A stretch of 64,000 nt of DNA, taken from assembly GCA_016765495.1 (NCBI GenBank), contig JAESPV010000095.1:62001-126000 (forward strand). Direction: 5' to 3'. This stretch comes from Desulfocapsa sp. Its GTDB lineage: Bacteria > Desulfobacterota > Desulfobulbia > Desulfobulbales > Desulfocapsaceae. The notes below the pieces were generated by a model. It made no database searches. It worked only from the letters and a program-made list of their open reading frames with translations, and was not told where the DNA came from. The stretch's first letter is position 1; every line of letters begins with the position of its first letter. Below are positions 19,774 to 29,640 of the stretch, in pieces. The translations under genes and the position numbers were made by a program.

Positions 19774-21546
19774 ATGAAACCGACATTATTGTTTTCAACG
19801 CCCAAGGGGTTTTATATGAAGCTTCAAAAATTAATGGTACAATTCAGTTGCCTTTTCTTCATCTCGATCTTTCTCTGCTCCTGCGTTCCTGACAAAACAG
19901 AGACAAACGTTCAACTGCCCGATGCTCCCCCAGTGCTCGTTGAACAGGTTGAAAAACACTATCAGCTTCCGGTACAATATCAAAGACCATCATATATGGT
20001 GGACAGTGGTAATGCAGACAACTTGGACGAAATCGTCGATGATGTTGCTATTAAGGTTGGCGCATCCATTCGTTCCACTCAAGGCCCGCAGCCTCTCTGG
20101 GACATTCTCAAACGTCTGGCTGCTTTAAAAAAGATGAGTGTTTCATGGGCAAGCGATGTTGATCAAAATGTTCTTGTTGATGTGGATATCAGTGCAAATG
20201 ATGACTTTTATTCTGCCATCGAAAATCTTCTGCGCCAGGTAGATTTTTATCATGAGATGAATGGCTCCACCATCGTAGTTAGATACAAGGAGACAAGGCA
20301 ATTTCATGTTGCAATGCCCTTTACTAAGCAACTCTACGAAACTGCAGTGGGTGGCAATGTTCTTGGTAGTACTGAGGAGGCTTCCAATATTGAAGGAACT
20401 ATTCGGCTCGATTCAAGAGGCAATGAATTTGATATATGGAAAAATATCCAGGACAATATGGATGCTATTCTCGATACGTGGTCCACAACCGCAACCACAG
20501 CAACACTTGCCTCAGAGAGTACGACAGCAAACGAAGAAAACCAACGCACTGAAACAACGGCTATATCCAGACAAATTTCTGCCTCTGGCAACAAATATAC
20601 CATTGATAAACCGATTGGCTTGATAACAGTCCATGCTCCAAGACCTCTCCTGAATAAACTTGACGTCTATTTTAAAAATCTAACGAAAGAACTCTATAAA
20701 CAAATTTCAATTGAAGCTAAAATCATAGAAGTTCAGCTGAATGATCGTTCCTCCATAGGACTTAACTGGAACTTACTGCTCGAAAATCTTTCAGTTGCAA
20801 CGGGATTCGCATCCGCAAATAAAACCAGAAATAAAACAGTTACAGACTCCTCAACAACCACCGATAATACGTGGAGCGCCTTTTCAGGAAACTACCGGCC
20901 AACATTCGGCGGAGACAGCAACTCTATTGTCAGTGCCGCAACAATTATTACCAATGGTGTCACGGAAGGTGCAGGAGGCTTAATTTCATTATCTGCTTTT
21001 ACTTTTGATACATTTCTTAATGCTGTGAAACAACAGGGCCAAACCACCATACTGTCCAACCCAAAACTGAGTGTATTAAACGGCCAGCCTGCCCTTATCA
21101 CAGTAGGCCGCAATGTTACCTATATTGACAACATTGAGTCTGATGTGAACAATGAGACCGGAACAATCTCATACACCGTCAACACTGAGCGTGTACTATC
21201 GGGCGTGGGTATGGCCTTAACTGCTAATATCCTAAACGACAACGAGGTCGTTCTCAATCTTGTCCCTGTTATCTCTGAGCTGGTGGAACCGATTGAATAC
21301 AGAACTGTAGGCCTGGGTGAAGTGGGACTACCCATAATCAATGTACGCGAAATGAGTACTACTGTAAAAATAAAAGATGGTGAGATGCTGGTTATAGGTG
21401 GGCTAATCTCCAACGTAGAAGAAGAAGATGGAACCTTTGTCCCCGGAACCAGTAATATTCCATTTTTTAAGTATTTCTTTGGTTACGAGGAGAAAATAAG
21501 CAGAAAACGTGAATTAATCATTTTACTTAAACCTAGTATTATTTAA
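19774..21546 (+). CDS. MshL/PilQ-like secretin lipoprotein
   Basis: Lipobox LCSC (M at ~19816), secretin core QGQTTILSNPKLSVLNGQPALITVG, VPVISELVEP, KDGEMLVIGGLISN, IPFFKYFFGYEEKISRKRELIILLKP. Confidence 0.88.
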   Translation: MKPTLLFSTPKGFYMKLQKLMVQFSCLFFISIFLCSCVPDKTETNVQLPDAPPVLVEQVEKHYQLPVQYQRPSYMVDSGNADNLDEIVDDVAIKVGASIRSTQGPQPLWDILKRLAALKKMSVSWASDVDQNVLVDVDISANDDFYSAIENLLRQVDFYHEMNGSTIVVRYKETRQFHVAMPFTKQLYETAVGGNVLGSTEEASNIEGTIRLDSRGNEFDIWKNIQDNMDAILDTWSTTATTATLASESTTANEENQRTETTAISRQISASGNKYTIDKPIGLITVHAPRPLLNKLDVYFKNLTKELYKQISIEAKIIEVQLNDRSSIGLNWNLLLENLSVATGFASANKTRNKTVTDSSTTTDNTWSAFSGNYRPTFGGDSNSIVSAATIITNGVTEGAGGLISLSAFTFDTFLNAVKQQGQTTILSNPKLSVLNGQPALITVGRNVTYIDNIESDVNNETGTISYTVNTERVLSGVGMALTANILNDNEVVLNLVPVISELVEPIEYRTVGLGEVGLPIINVREMSTTVKIKDGEMLVIGGLISNVEEEDGTFVPGTSNIPFFKYFFGYEEKISRKRELIILLKPSII

Positions 21547-21666
21547 TTATTTAGCACCTTATACCCCTCAAGAGGGGTCTGAAAAGAGTACCGGCTTACT
21601 TGCTGTTCACCAGTGTTAGATCACTTTTAATACCAAGATTTCACAAGAAATTTCAGGGAGAAAACC

Positions 21667-22656
21667 ATGCAGAAGTTCAAACACATACTCTATCTACTGT
21701 CAGCTGTACTCATTATGGGTTGCGGGCAAACCGTTGTGGAGACCCTTCATGTACCAGATTCACCAAACCCAAACGCCCCAGGTAAAGGTCAAACTGTTAT
21801 TATTCTCCCATTTGCCGACTACACTTATGCAAATTCCGTGGCTGGTGCATATAGGCGTAATCTTGCAATAACTGAGTCCCTTACAGACAGATTTGTTGCA
21901 AACGGCTTTGGCATAGTTATCCAGGAAGATGTCTTTGGCTACCTTGTTAAGGAAGATATCATCGATATTGTTCCATACGATGAGCAAAACACAACAAGCT
22001 TATCCGATGAACTGAACAATGAATGGTCTGATGTCATGAAGAATCACATTAAGGGGTATATTCAAAATCAGAAAATGCACTCTGGGAAAACTGTCTCAGA
22101 AAGCCCTGGTACCCACTCTCTTGATCAAAAAGCTGTCGCCAAAATGGGTCGTAAATTCAATGCCGATTATATTGTTCGAGGACGAATTCTTGAATTTAAA
22201 ACCCGAGAAGAACACACTTGGGCTCCATGGAGAAAGGGTCTTCTTCCCTTTACCATGGGCTTAAGCAGTCAAACACTCAATGGTTTTGCCCGGTCTGACA
22301 CCTATGATGACTGGGGACATATGCTCCTCCCCGGCACTTTAGGAGCCATCATTGGCTACAACTCAGATACCTTGGGATTCGATCATAATATAGGTGGTGG
22401 ACTTGTCTGGGGGGCTGCCGGCGCAGGCCTTGGACACATGGCGAAAAATGGCGGACAGGTAGATCAGGCCGTTGTACAAATGCGTATATGGGTACAGGAG
22501 GCAGCAACTGGTAATGTGGTCTGGACAAACAGGGTGGACGTGAAGGTCTCACCTGAGTCAATCTACGCGGATCGTCAATATGATATGCTTTTTGATAAGG
22601 CGATCAACAAAGGTGTTGATACACTGATAAACAATTTTGTAACAACTACTCTATAA
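21667..22656 (+). CDS. Lipoprotein with CsgG/GNA1162-like features
   Basis: Lipobox IMGCG; VIILPFADYTYANSVAG, NADYIVRGRILEF, Gly-rich segment, WVQEAATGNVVWTNRVDVKV. Confidence 0.6.
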   Translation: MQKFKHILYLLSAVLIMGCGQTVVETLHVPDSPNPNAPGKGQTVIILPFADYTYANSVAGAYRRNLAITESLTDRFVANGFGIVIQEDVFGYLVKEDIIDIVPYDEQNTTSLSDELNNEWSDVMKNHIKGYIQNQKMHSGKTVSESPGTHSLDQKAVAKMGRKFNADYIVRGRILEFKTREEHTWAPWRKGLLPFTMGLSSQTLNGFARSDTYDDWGHMLLPGTLGAIIGYNSDTLGFDHNIGGGLVWGAAGAGLGHMAKNGGQVDQAVVQMRIWVQEAATGNVVWTNRVDVKVSPESIYADRQYDMLFDKAINKGVDTLINNFVTTTL

Positions 22657-22680
22657 AAACATCCTGTATTAAAACAAAAA

Positions 22681-22717
22681 AGGCCCCTGAAGCAGTCTGC
22701 TTCAGGGGCCTTTTTTT
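22681..22717. terminator. Bidirectional rho-independent terminator
   Basis: AAAAAAGGCCCCTGAAGCA gtc TGCTTCAGGGGCCTTTTTTT between convergent genes. Confidence 0.93.
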
Positions 22718-22735
22718 ATTGACTCTACACTCCCT

Positions 22736-23221
22736 TTAGTTCTGTGCGGCAGCAGATTCCTTCTTGGAATTTTGATACAAAGCCATAAAGTTAATCGGCT
22801 CCATTAAAAATGGAATAAACCCACCATCCACTGATATCTGACTGACAATCTGCCGTGTAAATGGAAACAACAGGCTTGGACAATCAACACCGAGAACCAT
22901 TTCATGATGTTCATCCGGGATATTCTTCATCAAAAATGCTGCAGCATGCTCAATCTCCATGATGAACATAGTCTTATCATCATTCCCCTGATCAATGATT
23001 TTTGCGGTGATCTGCAAGGCCACTTCATAATGGTTATCATCGAGTTTTTTATTATTTAATTTTAAATTAACTTCAACTTTTGGTTCCTGGTTCGGGGCCT
23101 GAAAAACACTTGGTGCATTAGGATTTTCAAAAGAAAAATCCTTAATGTACATTTTCTGCATCCGAAAAACCGGATTTTCATCTTCTTCTGTACCACTGGT
23201 CTTAGCCTGTTCCTCTGCCAT
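22736..23221 (-). CDS. secB: Protein-export chaperone SecB
   Basis: MYIKDFSFENPNAPSVF, CPSLLFPFTRQIVSQISVDGGFIPFLMEPINFMALY. Confidence 0.93.
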   Translation of the reverse strand: MAEEQAKTSGTEEDENPVFRMQKMYIKDFSFENPNAPSVFQAPNQEPKVEVNLKLNNKKLDDNHYEVALQITAKIIDQGNDDKTMFIMEIEHAAAFLMKNIPDEHHEMVLGVDCPSLLFPFTRQIVSQISVDGGFIPFLMEPINFMALYQNSKKESAAAQN

Positions 23222-23345
23222 GTTAATCTACCTCAATAATGTATTCTTAAATGTTTGGTTAATGTTTCCTCACAATGGTGAGCACTTACAAATAACCTCC
23301 TTATTAAACAGCAAACTGAGCCTTTACGCAAAGTAAATTACACCT

Positions 23346-26180
23346 CTACCGTGCTGATAATTCATTTGCCAGATAGTATCCGGTATATGACTGTTCATGA
23401 GTAATCAACTCTTCAGGAGTGCCAGTGGCTACGATCGTTCCACCATGCTCACCACCTTCTGGACCCACATCAATAATCCAGTCCGCGGTCTTTACCACAT
23501 CAAGGTTATGCTCGATAACTATAACAGTATTGCCATCCTCAACAAGCCGGCCAAGAACTTTCAGCAGATGCTGAATATCTGCAGGGTGAAGGCCGGTTGT
23601 TGGCTCATCAAGAATATACAATGTTTTTCCACTGGCTCGTCCGGAAAGTTCTTTGGCCAACTTGACCCGCTGTGCTTCACCACCAGATAACGTTACAGAA
23701 GATTGCCCCAGGGTAATATATGTTAAACCAACATCAAAGAGTGTTTGCAGCCTGTTTTTGACAGGCGGAATATTTTTGAAAAATTCCAGCGCCTCCTCAA
23801 CTGTCATGGAGAGTACTTCATGGATGTTTTTCCCACGATACTTTATTTCCAGGGTATCACGGTTATACCGTTTTCCCCGGCACGCCTCACACTCCACATA
23901 AATATCCGGTAAAAAGTGCATAGCGATCTTATTGACCCCTTCCCCTTCACAAGCTTCACAACGACCGCCTTTCACATTAAAACTGAACTGTCCCAATTTA
24001 TAGCCACGCACTCTGGATTCTGGCAGCCTGGCAAACAGTTCACGCACAGGAGTAAAAACACCGGTATAAGTAGCGGGATTAGAACGAGGAGTTCTGCCAA
24101 TGGGACTTTGGTCAATATCAATGATCTTGTCCACTTTATTCAGCCCGGTCAGTTTTGTTTTCCCAATCTGTACACGGTCAAGCCTACGCCCTAAACCTTC
24201 CTTTACAAGGCGGAACAGGGTTTCTATAACCAACGAACTTTTTCCCGATCCGGAAACACCTGTAACGCAGGTCATGACACCTAAGGGAAAAGCCACATCG
24301 ACCTCTTTCAGATTATTTACAACTGCATTTTTTAACCTGAGAAACTGCCCTCTTCCTGCTTTCCTTCTCTTCCCGGGAACAGCAATACTCAAGCGGCCTG
24401 AAAGGTAATTTCCAGTTGAGGATTCTTCACAATTAAGAAGACCTGCAACATCACCGGAATACACAACCTCACCACCATGAACACCAGCCCCCGGCCCCAT
24501 ATCAAGTATATGGTCTGCTGTCATAATCGTATCAGTATCATGTTCAACAACGATGACACTGTTTCCCATATCACGCAGTTCTACAAGGGTATTTATAAGT
24601 TTCTGATTATCACGCTGATGCAGACCAATACTGGGTTCATCAAGAATATACAAAACTCCGGCAAGCCGTGAACCAATCTGAGAAGCCAACCTGATACGTT
24701 GTGCTTCACCACCTGAAAGTGTACCTGCACGCCTCTCTAAAGATAAATAACCAAGCCCGACATCTTCCAGGAATGACAATCTATCTATAATTTCTTTTAA
24801 AATGGGTTCACCAATCTGCCGCTCCCGGCTACTGAATGGGATAAGAGGTATGTACTCGATCATTTTATCAATTGACAGACAGGTCAGCTCATGAATTGTC
24901 CACTCACCCGCCTTCACTGCCAGCGCTTCAGATTTCAACCTCGCTCCGTGACATTTTGGGCAGGTCTGCTCATTCATATAGCGCCCAAGGTCCTCTCTGA
25001 TCATTGAGGAATGTGTCTCGTGAAACCGTCGATCAAGTTGTGGTATAACGCCCTCAAAAGGTTTCACAGTTGTCATGCTGCGACGCCCCTTTTGATATTG
25101 AAAAGAAATTTCTTCCTGTCCTGAACCATACAGCAAAATATGTTGTATTTTTTGAGATAACCTGGAAAAGGGTGTGGTCATAGAAAAAGAGTAATGTTTT
25201 GCAACGCACGCTAACATTTGCCCTGAGTAAGTCTTTCCACCGCGTTTTCCCCATGGTGCAATGGCACCGCTTTTGAGGCTGAGCGATGGCTCGGGAACAA
25301 TAAGTGCATCATCAAAAAACTGTTTCACCCCCAGGCCTCCGCATTCTTCACAGGCACCCTGCGGATTATTAAAAGAAAAAAGTTGTGTTGAAAGTCGCGG
25401 CATGGAAACACCACACTTATGACAGGCGGCATGTTCACTAAATAACTGCTCTTCCCCGGTATCCTGGAAATACGTCAGTAGAAAACCTTCGGTCAATTTT
25501 ACTGCAGTGGTTATAGAATCACTAAGGCGACGAATCCCAGAAGCCTTTACAACCACACGATCTACAACAATCTCAATAGTATGACGCTTATTCTTTTCCA
25601 ATGCCTGTACATCATCGGCATGAACAATATTTCCATCAACACGAATCCTCACAAAGCCTTCTTTTCTGATTCGCGCTAACAGCTGCTCGTGCCGTCCCTT
25701 TTTCTCGGTAACCATCGGAGCAAGTAGAATAAGCTTTGTTCCTTCAGGAAATGCTGCAAGGCTGTTCACCATATCCTCAATGGACTGAGATCTTATCTTA
25801 TCACCACATTCAGGACAATGCGGGCGCCCGCATCTCGCAAACAACAGGCGAAGATGATCGTAAATTTCGGTCACAGTCCCAACGGTGGAACGAGGATTTT
25901 GAGAAGTGGTCTTCTGTTCAATGGATACAGCAGGTGACAAGCCCTCAAGGGCATCCACTTCAGGTTTTTCCATTTGCCCAAGAAACTGTCTGGCGTAAGT
26001 AGACAATGATTCTACATAGCGCCTCTGCCCTTCAGCATAGAGGGTATCAAAAGCAAGAGTCGATTTTCCGGAACCAGACAGTCCTGTGAAAACCACGAGA
26101 CTGTTTCTCGGAATATCCACATCTATATTTTTCAAATTATGCATCCGCGCCCCGCGGACACTTATTTTATCAGGTTCCAT
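23346..26180 (-). CDS. uvrA: Excinuclease ABC subunit A
   Basis: GLSGSGKSTLAFDTLYAEGQRRYVESLS, LSGGEAQRIRLASQIGS, two ABC cassettes and CxxC zinc motifs. Confidence 0.98.
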   Translation of the reverse strand: MEPDKISVRGARMHNLKNIDVDIPRNSLVVFTGLSGSGKSTLAFDTLYAEGQRRYVESLSTYARQFLGQMEKPEVDALEGLSPAVSIEQKTTSQNPRSTVGTVTEIYDHLRLLFARCGRPHCPECGDKIRSQSIEDMVNSLAAFPEGTKLILLAPMVTEKKGRHEQLLARIRKEGFVRIRVDGNIVHADDVQALEKNKRHTIEIVVDRVVVKASGIRRLSDSITTAVKLTEGFLLTYFQDTGEEQLFSEHAACHKCGVSMPRLSTQLFSFNNPQGACEECGGLGVKQFFDDALIVPEPSLSLKSGAIAPWGKRGGKTYSGQMLACVAKHYSFSMTTPFSRLSQKIQHILLYGSGQEEISFQYQKGRRSMTTVKPFEGVIPQLDRRFHETHSSMIREDLGRYMNEQTCPKCHGARLKSEALAVKAGEWTIHELTCLSIDKMIEYIPLIPFSSRERQIGEPILKEIIDRLSFLEDVGLGYLSLERRAGTLSGGEAQRIRLASQIGSRLAGVLYILDEPSIGLHQRDNQKLINTLVELRDMGNSVIVVEHDTDTIMTADHILDMGPGAGVHGGEVVYSGDVAGLLNCEESSTGNYLSGRLSIAVPGKRRKAGRGQFLRLKNAVVNNLKEVDVAFPLGVMTCVTGVSGSGKSSLVIETLFRLVKEGLGRRLDRVQIGKTKLTGLNKVDKIIDIDQSPIGRTPRSNPATYTGVFTPVRELFARLPESRVRGYKLGQFSFNVKGGRCEACEGEGVNKIAMHFLPDIYVECEACRGKRYNRDTLEIKYRGKNIHEVLSMTVEEALEFFKNIPPVKNRLQTLFDVGLTYITLGQSSVTLSGGEAQRVKLAKELSGRASGKTLYILDEPTTGLHPADIQHLLKVLGRLVEDGNTVIVIEHNLDVVKTADWIIDVGPEGGEHGGTIVATGTPEELITHEQSYTGYYLANELSAR

Positions 26181-26197
26181 AACAACTCACACAGCAT

Positions 26198-26611
26198 TTA
26201 CGAGATCAAATTCGCATGATCGATCTTAATGCAGCGATCCATAACGACCTGCAACCCTGCCTTCTCAGCAAGGCGTGCTGCCGCATCATTCACAATTCCC
26301 TGTTGCATCCAGACAGCCTTTGCTCCTATTGCAATGGCTGCCTCTACAATGGGCAAAACATCTTCACTACGTCTGAATATATTCACCACATCAACGGGTT
26401 CTGGAACAGATGCAAGGTCAGGATAAGAGATATGCCCCAAAATCTCACGAACCCCTGGATTTACTGGATACACTGTAAAGCCTGCATTCAGCAAATACTT
26501 GCCCACCATATGGCTGGGTCTGTTTTCTTTTGGTGAGAAACCAACCACAGCTATAACACGGGCTGATTGAAGAATATCATCAGTGGGCGGAATGGGATGT
26601 AGTGAAAACAT
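26198..26611 (-). CDS. CoA-binding domain protein (YccU-like)
   Basis: VIAVVGFSPKENRPSHMVGKYLLNAGFTVYPVNP, VWMQQGIVNDAAARLAEKAGLQVVMDRCIKIDH. Confidence 0.9.
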   Translation of the reverse strand: MFSLHPIPPTDDILQSARVIAVVGFSPKENRPSHMVGKYLLNAGFTVYPVNPGVREILGHISYPDLASVPEPVDVVNIFRRSEDVLPIVEAAIAIGAKAVWMQQGIVNDAAARLAEKAGLQVVMDRCIKIDHANLIS

Positions 26612-26831
26612 AAACAGGAACCTGAAATATTTTTTTCATTCTGATTTCGGCAAGTTCCCTCACCATCAGAAAAATAATGATTTACCCCGTATATGGGCTA
26701 TGGTAAATATGATAGATTATATTTAAAATGCAGAAACATCTTTATCCATCGCAACAAACTCAGATAATCTGACTATGAAGAGTAATCAGTTAACAACAAA
26801 AATCAACCTTTCATCGTAGCAGGAATATTGA

Positions 26832-27713
26832 ATGAATTTTCAGGACGTTATCTCTCAACTCAACCAGTACTGGGCTGACCAGGGCTGCGTTATTCAGCAA
26901 CCCTACGACATGGAAGTGGGAGCAGGAACATTTCATCCGGCCACCCTCCTCCGTTCCCTTGGCCCAGAGCCATGGAAAGCCGCATACGTCCAGCCATCAC
27001 GACGTCCCACCGATGGTCGTTACGGGAACAACCCCAATCGCCTCCAGCACTATTACCAGTATCAGGTTGTCTTGAAACCGTCTCCAATTGACGTTCAGGA
27101 ACTCTACCTTGGAAGCCTGAAAAAATTTGGCCTGGATCTGCTTGAGCACGATATTCGTTTCGTTGAAGATGACTGGGAATCTCCAACTCTTGGCGCGTGG
27201 GGACTGGGCTGGGAAGTATGGCTTGACGGTATGGAAATTACCCAATTCACCTATTTCCAACAGGCAGGCTCCATCGACCTCTTTCCCACCACGGTTGAAA
27301 TCACCTACGGGCTTGAACGTATTGCCATGTATCTTCAAGGAGTTGATTCAGTGTATGATATCGCTTGGAACGATTCCGTAAGTTACGGAGATATTTTTCA
27401 TCAGGCAGAAGTCGAATTCTCTACATTTAACTTCGAAGAAGCAAATGTTGCGGAACTGATCAACTCATTTAGCACTTACGAAGAGGAAGGCCTTAAACTG
27501 GTGGAGAAAGGATTAATTCTTCCGGCATACGACTACTGTCTGAAATGTTCACATACCTTCAACCTTCTCGATGCCAGAAAAGCAATCAGCGTAGCTGAAC
27601 GAACCAGATACATTGGCCGAATACGAAACATTGCACGAAAAGTAGCAAGCGGATACGTAGAACAACGGAAAGAGCTGGGACATCCTCTCTTGAAAAAAAC
27701 GAAAAAGACATAA
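26832..27713 (+). CDS. glyQ: Glycyl-tRNA synthetase alpha subunit
   Basis: [56 protein letters not shown]-like. Confidence 0.97.
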   Translation: MNFQDVISQLNQYWADQGCVIQQPYDMEVGAGTFHPATLLRSLGPEPWKAAYVQPSRRPTDGRYGNNPNRLQHYYQYQVVLKPSPIDVQELYLGSLKKFGLDLLEHDIRFVEDDWESPTLGAWGLGWEVWLDGMEITQFTYFQQAGSIDLFPTTVEITYGLERIAMYLQGVDSVYDIAWNDSVSYGDIFHQAEVEFSTFNFEEANVAELINSFSTYEEEGLKLVEKGLILPAYDYCLKCSHTFNLLDARKAISVAERTRYIGRIRNIARKVASGYVEQRKELGHPLLKKTKKT

Positions 27714-27719
27714 AAAGGT

Positions 27720-27817
27720 TGGCGGAAGTGCATGGGAATCGAACCCACCTAGCGAGCTATTAACCCGCTACACCGGATTTGAAGTCCGGGAGCGCCACCA
27801 GTGCACTAACCACTTCC
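27720..27817 (-). tRNA. selC: tRNA-Sec (selenocysteine, anticodon UCA), CCA encoded
   Basis: GGAAGTGGTTAGTGCACTGGTGGCGCTCCCGGACTTCAAATCCGGTGTAGCGGGTTAATAGCTCGCTAGGTGGGTTCGATTCCCATGCACTTCCGCCA; CCGGACTTCAAATCCGG anticodon arm, long variable arm. Confidence 0.95.
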
Positions 27818-27972
27818 GCAATGTGCCAGCCACTGTAATACCAAAGATTACAGAAAACAACTTTTTTATAATTTGCTTTCTTAGGTTATAATGTTTATTT
27901 TTCTTGTCAATTAATTAATACAACGCAAGAATATAATTTTTCATCTCCATTATTCAGGTAAAATAAAATATC

Positions 27973-28272
27973 ATGCAGTGCGAAAGACTCATTAAACAGA
28001 TCAAAGGATGGTATACCCATGTAAGTAATGAAACCATGGCTCCAGCTCGTATGGTTTCATTCATAGAAAAACATGCTGCTGAATGCGAAATCTGTTTGGA
28101 GGATCCTGATCTTCCAGAAGAAATCGAGAAAATCACAGAAATGATCCTCCCGGAATCGAAAATTCCCAAAGCCGTTCGTATGCAGCAGGAACAAGCAGAG
28201 CTTGAAAAAAGAGCCGCTGAAAGTGATGACATCGACATCCCGAACGTGGAAGAGCTGTTGGATGAGGCCTAG
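27973..28272 (+). CDS. Small protein with HxxxCxxC (zf-HC2/ZAS-like) motif
   Basis: FIEKHAAECEICLED gives HX3CX2C; acidic/coiled C-terminus. Confidence 0.5.
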   Translation: MQCERLIKQIKGWYTHVSNETMAPARMVSFIEKHAAECEICLEDPDLPEEIEKITEMILPESKIPKAVRMQQEQAELEKRAAESDDIDIPNVEELLDEA

Positions 28273-28343
28273 GAGCCTGTCCGAGGATACAATTTTGCAA
28301 ATAACGAAGAGTTGGGGGAAAAGGGCATTCTCGGACAAGCTCC
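28272..28343. repeat. Imperfect inverted-repeat (REP/MITE-like) element
   Basis: GGAGCCTGTCCGAG (28272-28285) and CTCGGACAAGCTCC (28330-28343), 13/14 complementary. Confidence 0.65.
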
Positions 28344-28516
28344 CAGGGGAGAAGATTACAACAAGAAAGGCACACCCACCCTCAAGTGATTCACTTTTTT
28401 GTTTTTTGTTTATCAAGTAAGGCACGTACACGCAATACCTTAAGCATATTCGTTCCCGTCCCCACTTGACCCGACAAGCAGGATTTAAATCGGGTACCGA
28501 TGATTGCTCCTGATAA

Positions 28517-29410
28517 ATGGAAAATTTCATCCTCATATTCACCTGCCTTGTTTTTGGCATGTTCCTGCAGCGAAGGGAAGTTTTTGCTGAAAATGCCCCC
28601 CTGACACTGAACCTCTATGTTATCTGGGTGGCACTCCCAGCCCTCGTCCTATCCCAGGTTCCAAGGCTCTCTTTTTCAACAGACCTTGTTGTTCTGCTTT
28701 GGGTTCCCTGGTTTGTGACCGCTTTTGGAGCTCTTCTTGTCTGGTGTGCCAGTAGATTGTTTGGCTGGTCTACTGAGGTAAAGGCTGTACTTCTTCTTAC
28801 TGTACCTCTTGGGAACACATCATTTTTGGGTATTCCCATGATCGATGCTTTTTTCGGTTCTGACATGGTGTCCTATGGGATCATTTATGATCAGTTCGGT
28901 TCATTTCTGGCACTTTCCACTTATGGTTCTCTGATTCTCGCACTGTACAGTAAACAGCAGCAGAGTATGCTAAGTATAATCCGGAAGGTTTTTACATTTC
29001 CGCCTTTTCTGGCTTTGCTTATAGCGGTATCTTTTGCAAAACCTCTGCAGCATCCCGATATTGCGAAGAGTTTCTCAATGATTGGTTCCTCTCTGGTTCC
29101 CGTGGTTATGTTTGCCATCGGACTACAGTTAAAGATCAAACTCGCCCCGGGACAAGCCCAGGCGCTTTTCTATGGCCTCAGTGCAAGACTCCTGATTATT
29201 CCCTTTGTTGTCCTCTTTATCTGTCAATTCATGGGAATTGATTCCGATGCATCCCGTATCGCAATTTTTGAAGCTGGTATGCCTCCAATGGTTACCGCCG
29301 GTGCCATGGCAATGAGTGCCGGTTTGGCGCCAAGGCTAGCTGCTGCTTTAGTTGGCTGGGGAATTCTTGTTTCCTTTGCTACTCTGTCTCTGCTTGCCCT
29401 CTTTTTATAG
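28517..29410 (+). CDS. AEC (auxin efflux carrier) family transporter
   Basis: Ten-TM pattern; LLTVPLGNTSFLGIPMIDAFFG, FEAGMPPMVTAGAMA. Confidence 0.85.
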   Translation: MENFILIFTCLVFGMFLQRREVFAENAPLTLNLYVIWVALPALVLSQVPRLSFSTDLVVLLWVPWFVTAFGALLVWCASRLFGWSTEVKAVLLLTVPLGNTSFLGIPMIDAFFGSDMVSYGIIYDQFGSFLALSTYGSLILALYSKQQQSMLSIIRKVFTFPPFLALLIAVSFAKPLQHPDIAKSFSMIGSSLVPVVMFAIGLQLKIKLAPGQAQALFYGLSARLLIIPFVVLFICQFMGIDSDASRIAIFEAGMPPMVTAGAMAMSAGLAPRLAAALVGWGILVSFATLSLLALFL

Positions 29411-29640
29411 CAGAGAGCATTATTTTTTCCATAAGATCTCTTTTTTTTGCAAGTCTCCCCGGCAAATCCGGAAGCAGCAAAATCACCTGAAAGAGGTGCC
29501 TGCCAGATAGCGCATAGCCCTGTGCCAGGGAAAATACCAGAAAACAGAAAAATCTATTACTTTATGGACATGATACGTTATTATAGGCCAGATTTTTTAA
29601 CGTCAACTCTAAATACTGTTTAAAACGGCTCGAGGATACC

